From positions 1 through 64,000 of the forward strand of contig NZ_VOBR01000023.1 of the NCBI RefSeq assembly GCF_007845675.1: a DNA stretch of 64,000 nucleotides, written 5' to 3'. Position 1 is the stretch's first letter. Each line of letters opens with the position of its first letter. A program made the translations under genes and the position numbers. This document shows, one piece after another, positions 17,199 to 26,059 of this stretch. The notes under the pieces are model-generated. The model saw only the letters and a list, made by a program, of their open reading frames with translations, had not been told where the DNA came from and searched no databases. Origin of the DNA: Lentzea tibetensis (GTDB lineage Bacteria; Actinomycetota; Actinomycetes; Mycobacteriales; Pseudonocardiaceae).

Positions 17199-17666
17199 GT
17201 GAGCAAGTGGACCGGTTCGTGGCTGTCCGGACCCCGTTCCGTGCTGGAGCCGGGCGCGGAGTCGGACGGGACGCAGCGCTGGCGTGGTGAGCGGCACGGG
17301 TTCCCGCAGGACGGGCCGGGTTCGATCGCTTCGGTCGGCAGGCGCACTGCCGCGATCTTCGTCGACTTCATCCTGGCGGCGGGCGTCGCCGCGGTGTTCA
17401 CGCGGCCCGAGCTGCCGAAGAACTGGAGCTTGCTCGCCTGGTTCGTCATCACGATCATCGCCGTCGCGGTCTTCGGGTTCACGCCCGGTCACGCGGTGTT
17501 CGGCCTGCGGGTCGCGCGCATCGACGGCGCCAAGATGGTGGGCCTGCCGCGCGCGGTCCTGCGCACGGCGCTCATCTTCCCGATCATCCCGGCCGTCGTC
17601 TGGGACGCGGACGGGCGCGGCCTGCACGACAAGGCGACCGGCACCGTCGTCGTCCGCATGCGCTGA
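17199..17666 (+). CDS. RDD family membrane protein
   Basis: 155 residues. RDD signature parts GRRTAAIFVDFILAAGV and FGFTPGHAVFGLRVARID are visible, with about three membrane helices. Arrangement next to glnA matches the mycobacterial glnA1/Rv2219A neighbourhood, as I recall it. Role unknown. Confidence 0.88.
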   Translation: MSKWTGSWLSGPRSVLEPGAESDGTQRWRGERHGFPQDGPGSIASVGRRTAAIFVDFILAAGVAAVFTRPELPKNWSLLAWFVITIIAVAVFGFTPGHAVFGLRVARIDGAKMVGLPRAVLRTALIFPIIPAVVWDADGRGLHDKATGTVVVRMR

Positions 17667-17677
17667 CCAGCACCCGC

Positions 17678-19654
17678 TCACGTCGTCAGCGCCTCGACGC
17701 CGACCGTCCACAGCGCGACCTGCGCCCGCGACTTGAGGTTCAGCTTCTCCCTGATCCGCATCAGGTGCGCCTCGACCGTGCGTTCCGCGATGCCCATCAG
17801 CTGCGCGATCTGCCGGTTCGTGTGCCCGCTGCCGACCAGGTCCGCGACCTGCTGCTCGCGTTCGTTCAACGGCGACTCACCGCGTGAGCTCGCCGCGCAC
17901 GGCCACGCGCCGTCGCGCGCGTACCCGATCAGCTCGTCGCGGGTGAGCTTCCTGCCTTCCGCGACGGCCACCATCGCGTCGCGCAGCGGCAGCTGCATGC
18001 GCGCCGACCGCTCGGTGTCCTTGACCAGCCTGCCCCAGGTCGGATCCATCTCGCACCGCGCGGACGTGCGCAGGTCCTGCGCCGCGGCGAACAGCCGCAG
18101 GCCGCGTTCCGGTTCGCCCCAGCAGGTCGCGGTGATGGCCAGGCCCTCGACCAGGTAAGGCAGCTCGTAGATGTTCTCCGGCGCGACGTGCAGCGCCTCG
18201 GTGAACCGGTCGTGCGCCTCCGGCAGGTCGTCGCGCCACAGCGCGAGCGTGCCCGCGGTGTGCAGGATCGCGGACAGCTTCGGCGGCTCGGCGTACCTGC
18301 GGTGCACGGCGAGCGCGTCGCGCACCAGCTCCGCGGCGCCGTCAGGGTCGCCGCCCTGCATCATCGCCCACGCCACGTTGTGCTGGCCGCTCGCGATGTC
18401 GAGCGGGTCGTCGAGCAGCGTGAGCACCTCGACGTAGATGTCCCGCGCGGTGTCGAACGCGCCGCCTGCCAGCTGCAGGCTGGCCACGATGTTCAGCGCG
18501 CGGACCAGGTCGAGCCTGCTCTCGCACTCCCGCGCGACGGCCACCGCGCGCTCGCCGAGCTGCCTCGCCTCATCGACGTCACCGTCGGCGCAGGCCAGCC
18601 ACGCGCGCTGGGCGAGCGCCATGCTCTGCTCCGCGCGCGAGCCCTCCGGTGCCTCGGCGAGCGAACGGCGTGCCTCCGCCATGTCGCCGCGCGCCCACAG
18701 GCAGAGGCCGTGCAGCACGGCCAATGTGAGGTGCTGCCGCGCGCCGACCCGGAAGTGGTCGGTGAACCTGGCCAGCCGTTCCAGGTAGCCGGCCGGGACG
18801 TAGGCGCTCTCGGTGAACTCGCGCGCGAAGCCGAGCAGCCACGTGACGAACCGGTCCTCGACGATCACGCGTTCCTCGTCGGTGAGCAGCAGCGAGGCGA
18901 ACCGCTGGAACGACTCGAGCTGGTGGAAGCCGTTGTCCGTGCCGATCACCAGCGACTTCGCGACGAGCCGGGCGAGCACGCCGACCGTGCCCGGCCCGCA
19001 GACGGCCTCCGCGGCCTGCAGGTCGAAGCTCTCCGGCAACACGGACAGCGCGCGGAACACCCGCTGCTCGTCCGCGCTGAGCGAGGCGTAGCTCCACTCG
19101 ACGCACGCGCGCAGGCTGCGGTGGCGGTGGGGTGAGGTGCGGTCGCCGAGCGTCAGCAGGTCGAACCGGTCGTCCAGGTGGGTGACGAAGTCGTCGGCCG
19201 GGATCGCTCCGACGAGGCGCGCGGCGAGCTCGATCGCCAGCGGTAGCCGGTCCAGCCGGGCGCAGATCTCGTCAGTGAGGTGCATCGGCACCTTGGCCGA
19301 CGCGCGGTCCAGGAACAGCTGGCGCGCCTGCTTGCGGGGGAGTCCGCCCACCGCGAACACGACCTCGCTCGGCAACCGCAGCGCCTCGCGGCTGGTGACC
19401 ACGACCCGGACCTCGGAGCAGGTGGACAGCACCGCGTCGGCGAGCTCGGCGCACCACTCGACGCCTGTCTCGCACGAGTCCAGCACGATCATCGCCGCAC
19501 CACGGGTGCGCGCGGCCAGCTCGACGGCCAGCCTGGTCTTGCCCGCACCGCCGGGACCGACCAGCGTCACGAGCCTGCTGCGTCGGACGAGCCTGCCGAG
19601 CTGGACCAATTCGTCCTCACGGCCGACGAAAGCTGGACGTGCGATCTTGCACAT
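17678..19654 (-). CDS. LuxR-family regulator with N-terminal STAND ATPase
   Basis: 658 residues. N-terminal P-loop LVTLVGPGGAGKTRLAVELA, a long helical TPR-like middle (two-helix repeats from about 290 to 560) and a C-terminal LuxR helix-turn-helix (LNEREQQVADLVGSGHTNRQ, then AERTVEAHLMRIREKL). Related to AfsR/SARP-LAL-type ATPase regulators of secondary metabolism, but with the LuxR rather than the SARP DNA-binding domain. It stands between the RDD and DUF4191 genes; target unknown. Confidence 0.88.
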   Translation of the reverse strand: MCKIARPAFVGREDELVQLGRLVRRSRLVTLVGPGGAGKTRLAVELAARTRGAAMIVLDSCETGVEWCAELADAVLSTCSEVRVVVTSREALRLPSEVVFAVGGLPRKQARQLFLDRASAKVPMHLTDEICARLDRLPLAIELAARLVGAIPADDFVTHLDDRFDLLTLGDRTSPHRHRSLRACVEWSYASLSADEQRVFRALSVLPESFDLQAAEAVCGPGTVGVLARLVAKSLVIGTDNGFHQLESFQRFASLLLTDEERVIVEDRFVTWLLGFAREFTESAYVPAGYLERLARFTDHFRVGARQHLTLAVLHGLCLWARGDMAEARRSLAEAPEGSRAEQSMALAQRAWLACADGDVDEARQLGERAVAVARECESRLDLVRALNIVASLQLAGGAFDTARDIYVEVLTLLDDPLDIASGQHNVAWAMMQGGDPDGAAELVRDALAVHRRYAEPPKLSAILHTAGTLALWRDDLPEAHDRFTEALHVAPENIYELPYLVEGLAITATCWGEPERGLRLFAAAQDLRTSARCEMDPTWGRLVKDTERSARMQLPLRDAMVAVAEGRKLTRDELIGYARDGAWPCAASSRGESPLNEREQQVADLVGSGHTNRQIAQLMGIAERTVEAHLMRIREKLNLKSRAQVALWTVGVEALTT

Positions 19655-19709
19655 GGGGTGGAATCTAACGACGCCACCCGCAGCCAGGAACTAGTGAAAT
19701 CCCCAGTTG

Positions 19710-20444
19710 TCAGCGGCGGCGCAGTGTGCGCTGCACGTTGCGCATCTTCGCGCCCTGCGGCATCGGGCCCTTCGGCAGCGCGGCGCCGCGGCTCGCCAGT
19801 GCGGCGAGTCGGGTCTCGAGGCTGTCGACCTGGGCGGCCGAGATGTTGCGGGGCAGCTTCATGAGGTGGTTCTGCAGCTTGCGCAGCGGGATCTGGCCCT
19901 CTTCGGCGCCGACGATCACGTCGTAGATCGGCGTGTTGCCGACGACGCGCGCGACGCGCTTCTTCTCCTGCGCGAGCAGGCCCTTAACCCGGTGCGGCGC
20001 GCCTTCGGCGACGAGCACGACGCCGGGACGGCCGATGACGCGGTGCACGGCGTCGAGGTGCGTGGTGCCCGCGACCGCGGGGGTGACCCGCCAGCGGCCG
20101 CGCAGGTTCTCCAGCGCCCACGCCGCCGCACCCGCCTGGCCGTCGGCCTTGGCGAACACGTTGCGCTGCACCCGGCGGCCGAAGATGACGACCGCGAGCA
20201 GCAGGCCGATCGCGATGCCGAGCGGGACGAACACCCACACCATGTTCAGCAGCAGGCCGGCGACGACGGCGATCGCGGTCATGCCGAGCAGCGCGAGCAG
20301 CATCAGCGGAACGAGCGCCTTGTCCTCGCGGCGCTGCATCTTGAACGCCTCGAAGATCTGCTTGCGCCGTTCCTTGGATGCCGCGCGCCGGGCCTTCGCC
20401 GCTTCCTTGCGGGTCGCCTTGTCCTGCTTTCCAGCCATGCCCAT
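19710..20444 (-). CDS. DUF4191 family membrane protein
   Basis: 244 residues (ATG 20444; ATG 20438 is equally possible). Lysine/arginine-rich start, then two membrane helices ([20 protein letters not shown] and [18 protein letters not shown]), then a basic soluble domain. Matches the actinobacterial DUF4191 protein coded near glnA1 and lipA in mycobacteria. Convergent with nothing; divergent from uvrD2 over 55 bp. Confidence 0.82.
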   Translation of the reverse strand: MGMAGKQDKATRKEAAKARRAASKERRKQIFEAFKMQRREDKALVPLMLLALLGMTAIAVVAGLLLNMVWVFVPLGIAIGLLLAVVIFGRRVQRNVFAKADGQAGAAAWALENLRGRWRVTPAVAGTTHLDAVHRVIGRPGVVLVAEGAPHRVKGLLAQEKKRVARVVGNTPIYDVIVGAEEGQIPLRKLQNHLMKLPRNISAAQVDSLETRLAALASRGAALPKGPMPQGAKMRNVQRTLRRR

Positions 20445-20499
20445 CAGGATACGGCTGTGTCTTCGCCAGGCCGAACTCAGCGTCTGCGAGACTGCCGGA

Positions 20500-22554
20500 A
20501 TGGACGCGCTGCTGGAGGGACTCGACCCGGAACAGCGCGCGGCGGTCGAAGCACCCCGCGGCCCGGTCTGCGTGCTCGCCGGTGCGGGCACAGGTAAAAC
20601 GCGGACCATCACGCACCGGATCGCGTACCTCGCGCAGCGCGGGCACGTGGCCCCCGGCCAGGTGCTCGCCGTGACGTTCACCAAGCGCGCCGCCGGTGAG
20701 ATGCGCACCCGGCTGCGCGCGCTCGAAGTGCACGGTGCGCAGGCCGTCACCTTCCACGCCGCCGCGTCCCGCCAGCTCCGCTACTTCTGGCCGCGGGTGA
20801 TCGGCGGGTCGCGCTGGGAGCTGCTCGACCACAAGATCAGGATCGTCGGCCGCGCCGCCCAGCGGCTCGGGCTGCCGACCGAGGCGGAGGCGCTGCGCGA
20901 CCTGGCGTCCGAGATCGAGTGGGCGAAGGCGTCGCTCATCACGCCCGAGGACTACCCGGCCGCTGCTGCGAAGGCGCAGCGCGACATCCCCGCCCCCGCC
21001 GAGCAGATCGTGCGCGTCTACCAGGGGTACGAGGCGCTCAAGGCCGAGGCGCAGCTGCTCGACTTCGACGACCTGCTGCTGCACACCGCCGCGGCGCTCG
21101 AGGACAACGCGGAGGTGGCGGAGGAGTTCCGCGACCGGTACCGCTGCTTCGTCGTCGACGAGTACCAGGACGTCACGCCGCTGCAGCAGCGCGTGCTCGA
21201 CGCGTGGCTCGGCAACCGCGACGACCTCACCGTCGTGGGTGACGCCAACCAGACCATCTACTCCTTCGCGGGCGCGTCGCCCCGCCCGCTGCTCGACTTC
21301 CCGCGCCGCTTCCCGGAGGCGGTCGTCGTCCGGCTCGAGCGCGACTACCGGTCGACGCCGCAGGTCGTGTCGCTGGCCAACGAGGTGATCAAGTGGGCGC
21401 GCGGGCGGCCGGCCGGGTCGCGGCTGCGGCTCATCGGCCAGCGCCCGGACGGCCCCACGCCGCTGTTCACCGAGTTCGACGACGAGCCCGCCGAGGCCGA
21501 CGCCGTCGCGCGGCGCATCCGCAAGCTGCTCGACGACGGCGTCGCGGCGAGTGAGATCGCGATCCTCTACCGCGTCAACGCGCAGTCCGAGGCGTACGAG
21601 CAGGCGCTCGCCGAGCAGGGCATCCCGTACCTGGTGCGCGGCGGCGAGCGGTTCTTCGAACGGGCCGAGATCCGCCAGGCGATGATCTCGCTGCGCAGCG
21701 CCGGCGAGGTGCCCGGCTCGCTGCCCGAGGTGGTCCGCTCGGTGCTCGCCCGCGTCGGACTGACCGACGATCCCCCCGCAGGCGGATCGGCGCGCGAGCG
21801 CTGGGAGTCGCTGCTCGCACTCGTCGAGCTGGCCGAGGAACTGGTGAGCGCGGTACCGGACGCGGACCTGCCCCGGTTCTGCGCCGAGCTGGACGTGCGC
21901 GCCGAGGCGCAGCACCCGCCGACCGTGGAGGGCGTGACGCTCGCGTCGCTGCACGCGGCCAAGGGGCTTGAGTGGGACGCCGTGTTCCTCGTCGGCCTGG
22001 TCGACGGGACGTTGCCGATCCAGTACGCCGACGGCGACGACGCGGCGATCGAGGAAGAACGCCGACTGTTGTACGTGGGCGTGACGCGCGCACGCGTGCA
22101 CGTGTGGTTGTCGTGGGCGCTGGCCCGCGCGGCCGGTGGCCGCAAGTACCGCAGGCGTTCCCGGTTCCTCTACGGCCTCGTGCCCGAGGACCACCCGGCC
22201 GCACGCGTGGCCAGGCGTGAGCCGCTGCAGCAGAAGAAGGCGAAGCCGACGTGCCGGGTGTGCGCGGCCACGCTGCTCGAGGCGCAGGCCGTGAAGCTCG
22301 GACGGTGCACGTCATGCCCGTCCGATGTGGACGAGGAGCTCCTCGTGCGCCTGCGCGAGTGGCGCGCGGGCCGTGCGCGCGAGCTGAAAGTGCCCGCGTA
22401 CGTGGTCTTCACCGACGCGACGCTGGTGGCCATCGCCGAGCAGCGCCCGCTCGACACCGCGGGACTTGTCGCGATCTCGGGCATCGGAGCCTCGAAGCTT
22501 GATAGGTTCGGCGACGACGTCCTGGGGCTGGTCCGCGCTGGTAGCGGGTACTGA
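20500..22554 (+). CDS. uvrD2: ATP-dependent 3'-5' DNA helicase UvrD2
   Basis: 684 residues from ATG 20500. SF1 motifs: Walker [10 protein letters not shown], motif [11 protein letters not shown], motif [25 protein letters not shown] and [10 protein letters not shown]. The C-terminal part has a four-cysteine element (CRVC and CTSC) and an HRDC domain, the marks of actinobacterial UvrD2. It unwinds DNA during repair. The uvrD2-whiB7 adjacency is conserved in mycobacteria. Confidence 0.95.
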   Translation: MDALLEGLDPEQRAAVEAPRGPVCVLAGAGTGKTRTITHRIAYLAQRGHVAPGQVLAVTFTKRAAGEMRTRLRALEVHGAQAVTFHAAASRQLRYFWPRVIGGSRWELLDHKIRIVGRAAQRLGLPTEAEALRDLASEIEWAKASLITPEDYPAAAAKAQRDIPAPAEQIVRVYQGYEALKAEAQLLDFDDLLLHTAAALEDNAEVAEEFRDRYRCFVVDEYQDVTPLQQRVLDAWLGNRDDLTVVGDANQTIYSFAGASPRPLLDFPRRFPEAVVVRLERDYRSTPQVVSLANEVIKWARGRPAGSRLRLIGQRPDGPTPLFTEFDDEPAEADAVARRIRKLLDDGVAASEIAILYRVNAQSEAYEQALAEQGIPYLVRGGERFFERAEIRQAMISLRSAGEVPGSLPEVVRSVLARVGLTDDPPAGGSARERWESLLALVELAEELVSAVPDADLPRFCAELDVRAEAQHPPTVEGVTLASLHAAKGLEWDAVFLVGLVDGTLPIQYADGDDAAIEEERRLLYVGVTRARVHVWLSWALARAAGGRKYRRRSRFLYGLVPEDHPAARVARREPLQQKKAKPTCRVCAATLLEAQAVKLGRCTSCPSDVDEELLVRLREWRAGRARELKVPAYVVFTDATLVAIAEQRPLDTAGLVAISGIGASKLDRFGDDVLGLVRAGSGY

Positions 22555-22586
22555 ACCACTCTTCCGGACAAGTTTCGTTAAATAGG

Positions 22587-22616
22587 TTGCACACCCCGTG
22601 CAGGGGGTCATAACCT
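22587..22616 (+). promoter_or_regulatory. WhiB7-type promoter
   Basis: TTGCAC (22587-22592) and TAACCT (22611-22616) with an 18-bp spacer, and an AT-rich GTTAAATAG directly upstream of the -35. WhiB7 autoregulated promoters are known to have an AT-rich stretch next to the -35 element. It would start a long leader ahead of whiB7. Confidence 0.7.
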
Positions 22617-22695
22617 GCAATGGCCGGGCTCGGAGAGCCCGTCTGGGGAAGAAGAACTACTAGTCGATCGAGACCTCTCGAGGAGGTGGCCCACC

Positions 22696-22905
22696 GTGAA
22701 GAACATCAACACTTCGCGCGCGCTCGGCTACCTCATGTCCGGGGGTCTTTGCGTGCCCGCAGGTGCTTCGGCTCAGTGGCACAAGTCTGCCCTGATCCAG
22801 GAGCGCGCCGGCCAGCTCATCCAGCGGCCGGTTCTGGTGCCCACTGCTGATGTTCCGAACAACAACACGACTGCGCTGTCCGCGCATCGCGTGAGAAGGA
22901 CCTGA
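22696..22905 (+). CDS. whiB7 leader peptide (uORF)
   Basis: 69 codons from GTG 22696, with a strong GAGGAGGTGG eight bases ahead. It has a basic, non-family sequence (MKNINTSRALGYLMSGG, later PNNNTTALSAHRVRRT) and ends 30 bases before the terminator. In mycobacteria and Streptomyces, whiB7/wblC leaders hold such uORFs and sense translation inhibition; the same layout here supports a regulatory uORF rather than a functional protein. Confidence 0.7.
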   Translation: MKNINTSRALGYLMSGGLCVPAGASAQWHKSALIQERAGQLIQRPVLVPTADVPNNNTTALSAHRVRRT

Positions 22906-22935
22906 CGACGATAAGTCAGTCAGGACCACCTGACT

Positions 22936-22982
22936 CACGAAGGCCGCGGACTCGCACAGAGTCCGCGGCCTTCGTGTTTTTT
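22936..22982 (+). terminator. whiB7 attenuator terminator
   Basis: Perfect 18-bp stem (22936-22953 with 22959-22976), GCACA loop and six T. It lies between the leader ORF and whiB7, so it must be bypassed to express whiB7. A smaller GTCAGG/CCTGAC hairpin (about 22918-22933) sits just before it. Confidence 0.9.
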
Positions 22983-23013
22983 GCACTACCCCACACATAG
23001 GAGAGAACACCTC

Positions 23014-23331
23014 ATGTTGACCGCAACTGTCCCGCTCACCGGCGAGACACTTCCGGACGTCGCGGAGGGGCTTGACCTGCCCTGCCGCACCCACAACCCC
23101 GACCTCTGGTTCGCGGACACCCCCGCTGACCTGGAGAAGGCGAAGTCCTTCTGCGGGACCTGCCCGCTCCTCGCGGAGTGCCTCGCCGGCGCCATCGCTC
23201 GTCACGAGCCGTGGGGCGTCTGGGGTGGCGAGATCTTCGAGCGCGGTGCAGTCATCGCGCGCAAGCGTCCGCGTGGCCGCCCGCGCAAGGACGCGGCAGC
23301 CGTCGGCACCGGTCAGGAGGCGGCCGCGTGA
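23014..23331 (+). CDS. whiB7: WhiB7-like redox regulator of intrinsic antibiotic resistance
   Basis: 105 residues from ATG 23014, with AGGAGAG nine bases ahead. The four Fe-S cysteines are present (PCRTHNPDLWF, then FCGTCPLLAEC), as is the G-W-G-G turn, and the C-terminal AT-hook RGRPRK that marks the WhiB7 branch. It would activate intrinsic resistance genes with the primary sigma factor. Control by autoregulation plus attenuation is inferred from the leader. Confidence 0.95.
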   Translation: MLTATVPLTGETLPDVAEGLDLPCRTHNPDLWFADTPADLEKAKSFCGTCPLLAECLAGAIARHEPWGVWGGEIFERGAVIARKRPRGRPRKDAAAVGTGQEAAA

Positions 23332-23552
23332 ACGACCTGCTGATCACTCACGACATTTCGCAACGCGACTACGACCACAAGGGACTGCACACCATGTCAA
23401 TCAACGAAGAGCTGGTCCGGATACGAATACATGAAGCACAGAGGTACGCCGAAGAGCAACGCCTGGCCCACCGACTGTCCGCCGTCCAGCGATGGCGCCG
23501 ACTGTCGAGCTGGGCCGCCCGGCGAGCCGCGCGCTTCGACCGAGGCCTCTGA
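23328..23552 (+). CDS. small basic protein downstream of whiB7
   Basis: Up to 74 residues from GTG 23328, whose GTGA overlaps the whiB7 stop; an internal ATG at 23394 would give 52 residues. Mostly a charged helix (NEELVRIRIHEAQRYAEEQR), then an Arg/Trp-rich tail. Cotranscription with whiB7 is suggested by the overlap. No family recognised. Confidence 0.6.
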   Translation: MNDLLITHDISQRDYDHKGLHTMSINEELVRIRIHEAQRYAEEQRLAHRLSAVQRWRRLSSWAARRAARFDRGL

Positions 23553-24411
23553 GTTTCCTTCCAGGGCGGGCCGTCATCCACGTTCGTGGGTGGCGGTCCG
23601 CCGCTTTGCGTTGCGCAGGGTGCATTGCTGGTGTTGCTGGTGGCGCGGGATGGTGCTGAATGGTGTGCGGGGCTATGCCGCGGGTCTGTTGCTTGCGCTG
23701 AGTGGTGGAGCTTTGCGGTGGTCCGCTGCTCGTCTTGGCGGGGCGGGGTGCGCGCTTCGGCGCAGATGGTGGTGAGCGCGGGTTCTTGAGTGGTGAGAGG
23801 TGCGTTGCTTTGCCGCAGTCTGTTGCTTGCGCCGAGTGGTGGGGGCGCGTGGCTTCGCTGCTGGTCCGCTCGTGTTGGGCGGGTGGAGTACGGGTTCGGT
23901 CCAGGTGGGCAGCGAGCGAGGGTTCCGCTGAGTGGTGAGGGGTGCTGCTTCGCCGCGGGTTGTCGCCTGCGCCGAGTGGAGCGAGTGCGCGGCCTTCGCC
24001 GCTGTTGCCTGCGCTGGGCGGATGGCACGCGGCTCGTCACCAGCGTGAGCCGTGCTGCCAGCCAATTCGCGTGCATTCGCGAGTGCTGCGCTGCCCAGGC
24101 AGCGCGGCCGCGCGGGTGCAACTCGCCACCGCTGCGATCAGCGTGTTGCGCGCGAGCTGCACACATCGCGGTGGCGCGAGCCACCGTTATTCGCGGCATC
24201 GCGGCATCGCGGCATCGCGGGGTCGCGGGGTCGCGGGGTCGTGGGATGCCGCCTCCGCGGTGGCGCGCGAGCGTCTCGCCGTGGGCGTTGCCGCTCACCT
24301 TCTTTCCCTTGAGCCTCCTCAGTGGTGCGAAGTGCTGGTTGCGGCGTGCCGGAACGGCATCCACGGGGTTGGTGGATGGCGGGCTGCGCCGTTCCTACGT
24401 ACCGTCTTCAT
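23553..24411. other. gene-poor region with degenerate repeats
   Basis: 859 bp with no convincing gene. Long open frames exist on both strands but are low-complexity by-products of repeats. A roughly 35-bp unit (TGCCGCGGGTCTGTTGCTTG, then CGCYGAGTGGTGG) recurs in degenerate form at 23676, 23810, 23950 and 23995, and a GCGGCATC/GCGGGGTC short run fills 24191-24242. Confidence 0.6.
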
Positions 24412-25278
24412 GTGGCGCAACACACTCATGACGGGATCGACTGGGCAGCACGCGTCGCCGCGGCGCGGCGGACTGCGGCGCTGGAGGCCGAGGCGTTGCG
24501 GGTGGTCGCGCGCAGACTTGTGCGTCCGCTGCCGGACAACCCGACCGTGTACGACGTCGGGTGCGGCGTCGGGCCGATGAGCGTTCCGCTCGCTGAAGCG
24601 CTCGCGGCGCGTGGCGGTGGGACGCTCGTGCTCGTCGACGGGACGCCCGAGGCGCTGGACGCGGCGACGTCGGCGGCGCGGGCCGTCGGCTCGGTCACGG
24701 TCAAGCCGGTGCTGGCCGACCTCGCGGGCGAGGACCCCGCCGGCTTCGCCGGATCGGCGGACCTGATTTGGGGTTCGCGGGTCGTGCATCACCTCCCTGA
24801 TCAGCTCAAGGCGTTGAAACGCCTGGTCGGGGCGTTGGCGTCGGGTGGATGGCTGGCGGTCGCCGAAGGTGGGCTCGAAGCGCGCTTCCTGCCGTGGGAC
24901 CTCGGCGTCGGTGAGCCCGGACTGCAGGATCGGCTGGCCGCCGCGCGTGCGGACTGGTTCTGCACGATGCGGGAGAACCTGCCGGGTGCGGTTCAGCTGC
25001 CCGTCGGGTGGAACGTCGCGCTCGGCGACGCCGGGCTCGGTGAGGTCAGTGCGTTCAGCTTCGTGATCGACCACCCCGCGCCGGCCAAGCAGGTCGTGCG
25101 GGACTGGGCAGTCGAGCGGTTGTCGTGGCTCGCCGAGGTCACCGGGGCGCGGCTGCACGCGTCCGACCGCGCCGCGTTGCGGCGGTTGCTCAACCCGCAG
25201 GACTCCGAGTTCCTCGGTGGGCGTGACGACGTCTTCATGCTGATGACCGACACGGTCCACTTGGGACGCAAGCCGTGA
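24412..25278 (+). CDS. class I SAM-dependent methyltransferase
   Basis: 288 residues from GTG 24412. SAM motif I VYDVGCGVGPMSVPLAEAL, motif II VLVDGTPEALDAA and the IWGSRVVHHLPDQ post-motif place it in the class I small-molecule branch. No ribosome site precedes the start, so it may be leaderless. A 4-bp overlap joins it to the next small gene. Substrate unknown. Confidence 0.88.
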   Translation: MAQHTHDGIDWAARVAAARRTAALEAEALRVVARRLVRPLPDNPTVYDVGCGVGPMSVPLAEALAARGGGTLVLVDGTPEALDAATSAARAVGSVTVKPVLADLAGEDPAGFAGSADLIWGSRVVHHLPDQLKALKRLVGALASGGWLAVAEGGLEARFLPWDLGVGEPGLQDRLAAARADWFCTMRENLPGAVQLPVGWNVALGDAGLGEVSAFSFVIDHPAPAKQVVRDWAVERLSWLAEVTGARLHASDRAALRRLLNPQDSEFLGGRDDVFMLMTDTVHLGRKP

Positions 25279-25448
25279 CGTCGTGCTATCGCTGCGGCCG
25301 CTCGAAGTCCTCGGTCACCGACGCGCTGGAGCAGCTGGCGTGGACCTCTGAGCGATCGCGCGATGGCGCTGTGCAATGGCTTTGTCACGTGTGCTCGAAG
25401 GCGCACGCGCGCGACATCGAGGGGAAGCTGCCCGCCGAGTACTGGTGA
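25275..25448 (+). CDS. small two-CxxC zinc-ribbon-like protein
   Basis: 57 residues from GTG 25275, overlapping the methyltransferase stop by GTGA. Two CxxC pairs (SCYRCGRSKSS and LCHVCSKAHAR) suggest one zinc. Translational coupling to the methyltransferase hints at a partner role. It overlaps the convergent gene by 64 bp. Confidence 0.75.
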   Translation: MTSCYRCGRSKSSVTDALEQLAWTSERSRDGAVQWLCHVCSKAHARDIEGKLPAEYW

Positions 25449-25972
25449 GCCAAGGCGGTAAGGGCTTTCCGCGCGGTCGCGGTGCCGCGGGTCGTGCCCG
25501 CGTCCAGCTCGGCGCGCAGCCGGTCGATCCGGCACAGGCCGAAACTGACGGCTGTGCCGAGCAGGCGCAACACGCGCATGGGATCGGGCTCGCGTCTGGC
25601 CGCGTCGACCGCGGCGCGGTGCGGTTCGGCGAGACGCAGGCCGTTGTGGTGCACGGTGTCCGGCGGTCTCGACGTGCGTTCGAAGACCAGCCCCTGGCCG
25701 TTCAGACGTTGGTTGGGGCCTTGCAGCACGTGTATCAGGTCTGGTTCGGGCAGCGGAGCGCCCTGTTCGCGCAGCGCGTCCACACCCGTGATGATCGTGC
25801 CCGGCGCGAAGGCGAGCACGGCGTGCAGTCGTTCGGTGCGCGTGGGGTGGCCCCTCTTGCGGAGGATCACTCCGGGAAGTACCTGTTGCCACGAGCCCGC
25901 ACGGCAACGCGAGGCGATGACGAGCGGTGAGACTCCGGCTTTGCGCAGGTCCTGCGTGCAGGTGATGGTCAT
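25385..25972 (-). CDS. AbiEi-antitoxin-like hypothetical protein
   Basis: 195 residues. The N-terminus (TCTQDLRKAGVSPLVIASRC and GSWQQVLPGVILRKRG) has the helix-turn-helix and turn pattern of the AbiEi N-terminal domain family; the rest resembles actinobacterial proteins without a known partner. No AbiEii toxin gene is adjacent. Downstream of the ABC1 kinase gene on the same strand. Confidence 0.65.
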   Translation of the reverse strand: MTITCTQDLRKAGVSPLVIASRCRAGSWQQVLPGVILRKRGHPTRTERLHAVLAFAPGTIITGVDALREQGAPLPEPDLIHVLQGPNQRLNGQGLVFERTSRPPDTVHHNGLRLAEPHRAAVDAARREPDPMRVLRLLGTAVSFGLCRIDRLRAELDAGTTRGTATARKALTALAHQYSAGSFPSMSRACAFEHT

Positions 25973-26023
25973 GGGACTGATCGTGCAGGAAGGTCAAGGG
26001 GTGTGGGCGGCCCAGTTCGCCGG

Positions 26024-26059
26024 CTGTGGACAACTCGCGATCTGTGGATAAGTCGCGAT
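26024..26059. repeat. 18-bp tandem repeat with two DnaA-box-like sites
   Basis: CTGTGGACAACTCGCGAT and CTGTGGATAAGTCGCGAT in direct tandem. The TGTGGACAA (26025) and TGTGGATAA (26043) cores are complements of TTGTCCACA and TTATCCACA, the actinobacterial and general DnaA boxes. Confidence 0.6.

Noticed and set aside
23369-24364. Long minus- and plus-strand open frames
   Set aside because: Low-complexity Ala/Arg/Thr composition, overlapping on both strands, made by repeats and high GC.
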